A stretch of DNA of 6,196 nt from Clostridiales bacterium (GTDB lineage Bacteria; Bacillota; Clostridia; Oscillospirales; Oscillospiraceae). Both the position numbers and the translations under genes were made by a program. The stretch covers positions 1 to 6,196 of the forward strand of contig JAAYFX010000061.1 in the NCBI GenBank assembly GCA_012728025.1. The letters are read 5' to 3'. The notes under the pieces were generated by a model. It was given only the letters and a program-made list of their open reading frames with translations. It did no database searches and was not told the origin of the DNA. Positions 5,272 through 6,196 of the stretch are shown here, piece by piece; position 1 is the stretch's first letter; each line of letters begins with the position of its first letter.

Positions 5272-6196
5272 TCATATGCCCTCATGTTTTCCAAACTGCT
5301 TGTCAATATGTTCTTGAAGTTTTTTGAAGTATTCCACACTAAAATGCCTAAAGTCAGATATATTTCGGTTTTCAATTGAAAGCCTATTATAGCTAAGCCC
5401 CATAACTCCGTATTTGTCCATGCTGTCTATCTCGACACAGCGGTCACGAAGCTCCGGAAACCGGTCTAATACCGAGTAGCAAATAAAAGCATAGCCAAGG
5501 CCGCTTTCAACCGCCTGTATAATAAGGTTTAAATCGTGGGTTTCGCAGACTATCCTTGGCCTTACACAATATTTTTCAAACACCGCATCCACATGACCAC
5601 GCATAGCTCCGCCCTTTGTCGCCGTTATAAGCCTTTCCCCCTGAAGGTCCTCAAAGCGGATGGAGCTTCTTCCCAAAAGTTCGTGTTTGGGGGGAAGCAG
5701 GGCACAGGCGGTTTCGTGAAAAACTAATTCTGTGGCTATATTTTTAAAAGCATCCTCGTTGAGGGGAGGGTCGCAAAGGACAAAATCAGCATCCCCCGTA
5801 AGAATGGCAGAGGCCATTTCCTCACGATTTGCGTAAGATACCTTAAGTCCGTAATTTGCGTTCTTCTTTTGAAAATCTACGATGAGATTTGGGGTGTATG
5901 CTTCGGTATTGCTCATGAGGGTTATCATACGGCTTTGCCTTTCAAGAACAAAGTCCATTTCTGTGTATAGGTTTTCCATGTGCGCCAAAACCTTTTTTGC
6001 CTGAAGATAAAAAACCTCACCGTAGCCATTGAGCTTTATTTGACGTCCTGCCTTATCAAAAAGCTGTGCTCCCAGCTCATCCTCAATCTGCCCAATTATT
6101 TTTGTTAGGTAGGGTTGGGCAATCCCAAGCCTTTCAGCTGCCTTTGAAACGTGCTCTATCTCTGCTGTGAGACAAAAAAACCGCAAATCTCTAATA
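5272..6196 (-). CDS. LysR-type transcriptional regulator (right paralog), 5' end cut by window edge
   Basis: At least 308 residues of a second LysR-type regulator are present. The frame stays open to the window edge: the last codons inside read I-R-D-L-R-F-F-C, which aligns with M-E-I-R-D-L-R-Y-F-C of the left paralog. The TTG at 6186-6184 is therefore internal leucine, not a start, and the true ATG should lie about two codons beyond 6196. The helix-turn-helix (HVSKAAERLGIAQPYLTKIIGQ) and the following LFDKAGRQIKLNGYG are intact, as is the effector domain with SGLGYAF. Over the first 95 or so residues the two paralogs are about two-thirds identical by eye, with conservative changes in the recognition helix, so related DNA sites are plausible. 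This copy ends at the normal family length, without the acidic tail of its partner. No terminator was found after the stop. The ligand is unknown. Confidence 0.93.
   Translation of the reverse strand, partial: IRDLRFFCLTAEIEHVSKAAERLGIAQPYLTKIIGQIEDELGAQLFDKAGRQIKLNGYGEVFYLQAKKVLAHMENLYTEMDFVLERQSRMITLMSNTEAYTPNLIVDFQKKNANYGLKVSYANREEMASAILTGDADFVLCDPPLNEDAFKNIATELVFHETACALLPPKHELLGRSSIRFEDLQGERLITATKGGAMRGHVDAVFEKYCVRPRIVCETHDLNLIIQAVESGLGYAFICYSVLDRFPELRDRCVEIDSMDKYGVMGLSYNRLSIENRNISDFRHFSVEYFKKLQEHIDKQFGKHEGI

Overview
The window looks like chromosomal DNA from a strictly anaerobic, low-GC Firmicute, most likely a clostridial lineage. The reasons are an AT-rich composition, strong GGAGG-type ribosome binding sites, near-consensus sigma-A promoters, a T-box leader RNA (a largely Gram-positive device), and an oxygen-sensitive-looking protein rich in iron-sulfur motifs. 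No mobile element, CRISPR array, rRNA or tRNA gene was seen.

Layout. The left third is read on the plus strand. It holds a TetR-family regulator (58-639) with its own terminator, then a 322-residue 4Fe-4S protein (832-1800). The 4Fe-4S gene is preceded by a clear -35/-10 pair (732-760) and a palindrome, ACTTG-GA-CAAGT (771-782), at the expected transcription start, a natural candidate operator for the TetR protein. A hairpin at 1862-1894 separates this block from the rest, which is read on the minus strand. That part holds an AMP-forming acyl/aryl-CoA ligase (3559 down to 1898), a first LysR-type regulator (5093 down to 4110), and a paralogous second LysR-type regulator that runs off the right edge (6196 down to 5272).

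The most notable element is the roughly 435-base gap between the ligase and the first LysR gene's promoter side. It contains a strong promoter (4024-3996) and a complete T-box riboswitch on the minus strand: Stem I with a specifier loop reading UAC (tyrosine), Stem III, the AAGGTGGTACCGCG T-box, an antiterminator, and a competing intrinsic terminator. The first gene downstream is the CoA ligase, not an aminoacyl-tRNA synthetase or amino-acid transporter. The sequence therefore predicts a ligase made when tRNA-Tyr is uncharged. A reasonable inference is that the enzyme activates an aromatic acid such as 4-hydroxyphenylacetate, so that tyrosine can be rebuilt by ferredoxin-dependent reductive carboxylation. 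The neighbouring 4Fe-4S protein would suit such low-potential chemistry, but nothing in the sequence proves they share a pathway.

The two LysR paralogs sit in tandem, with a strong promoter between them driving the left one. Their effectors and targets cannot be read from the sequence.
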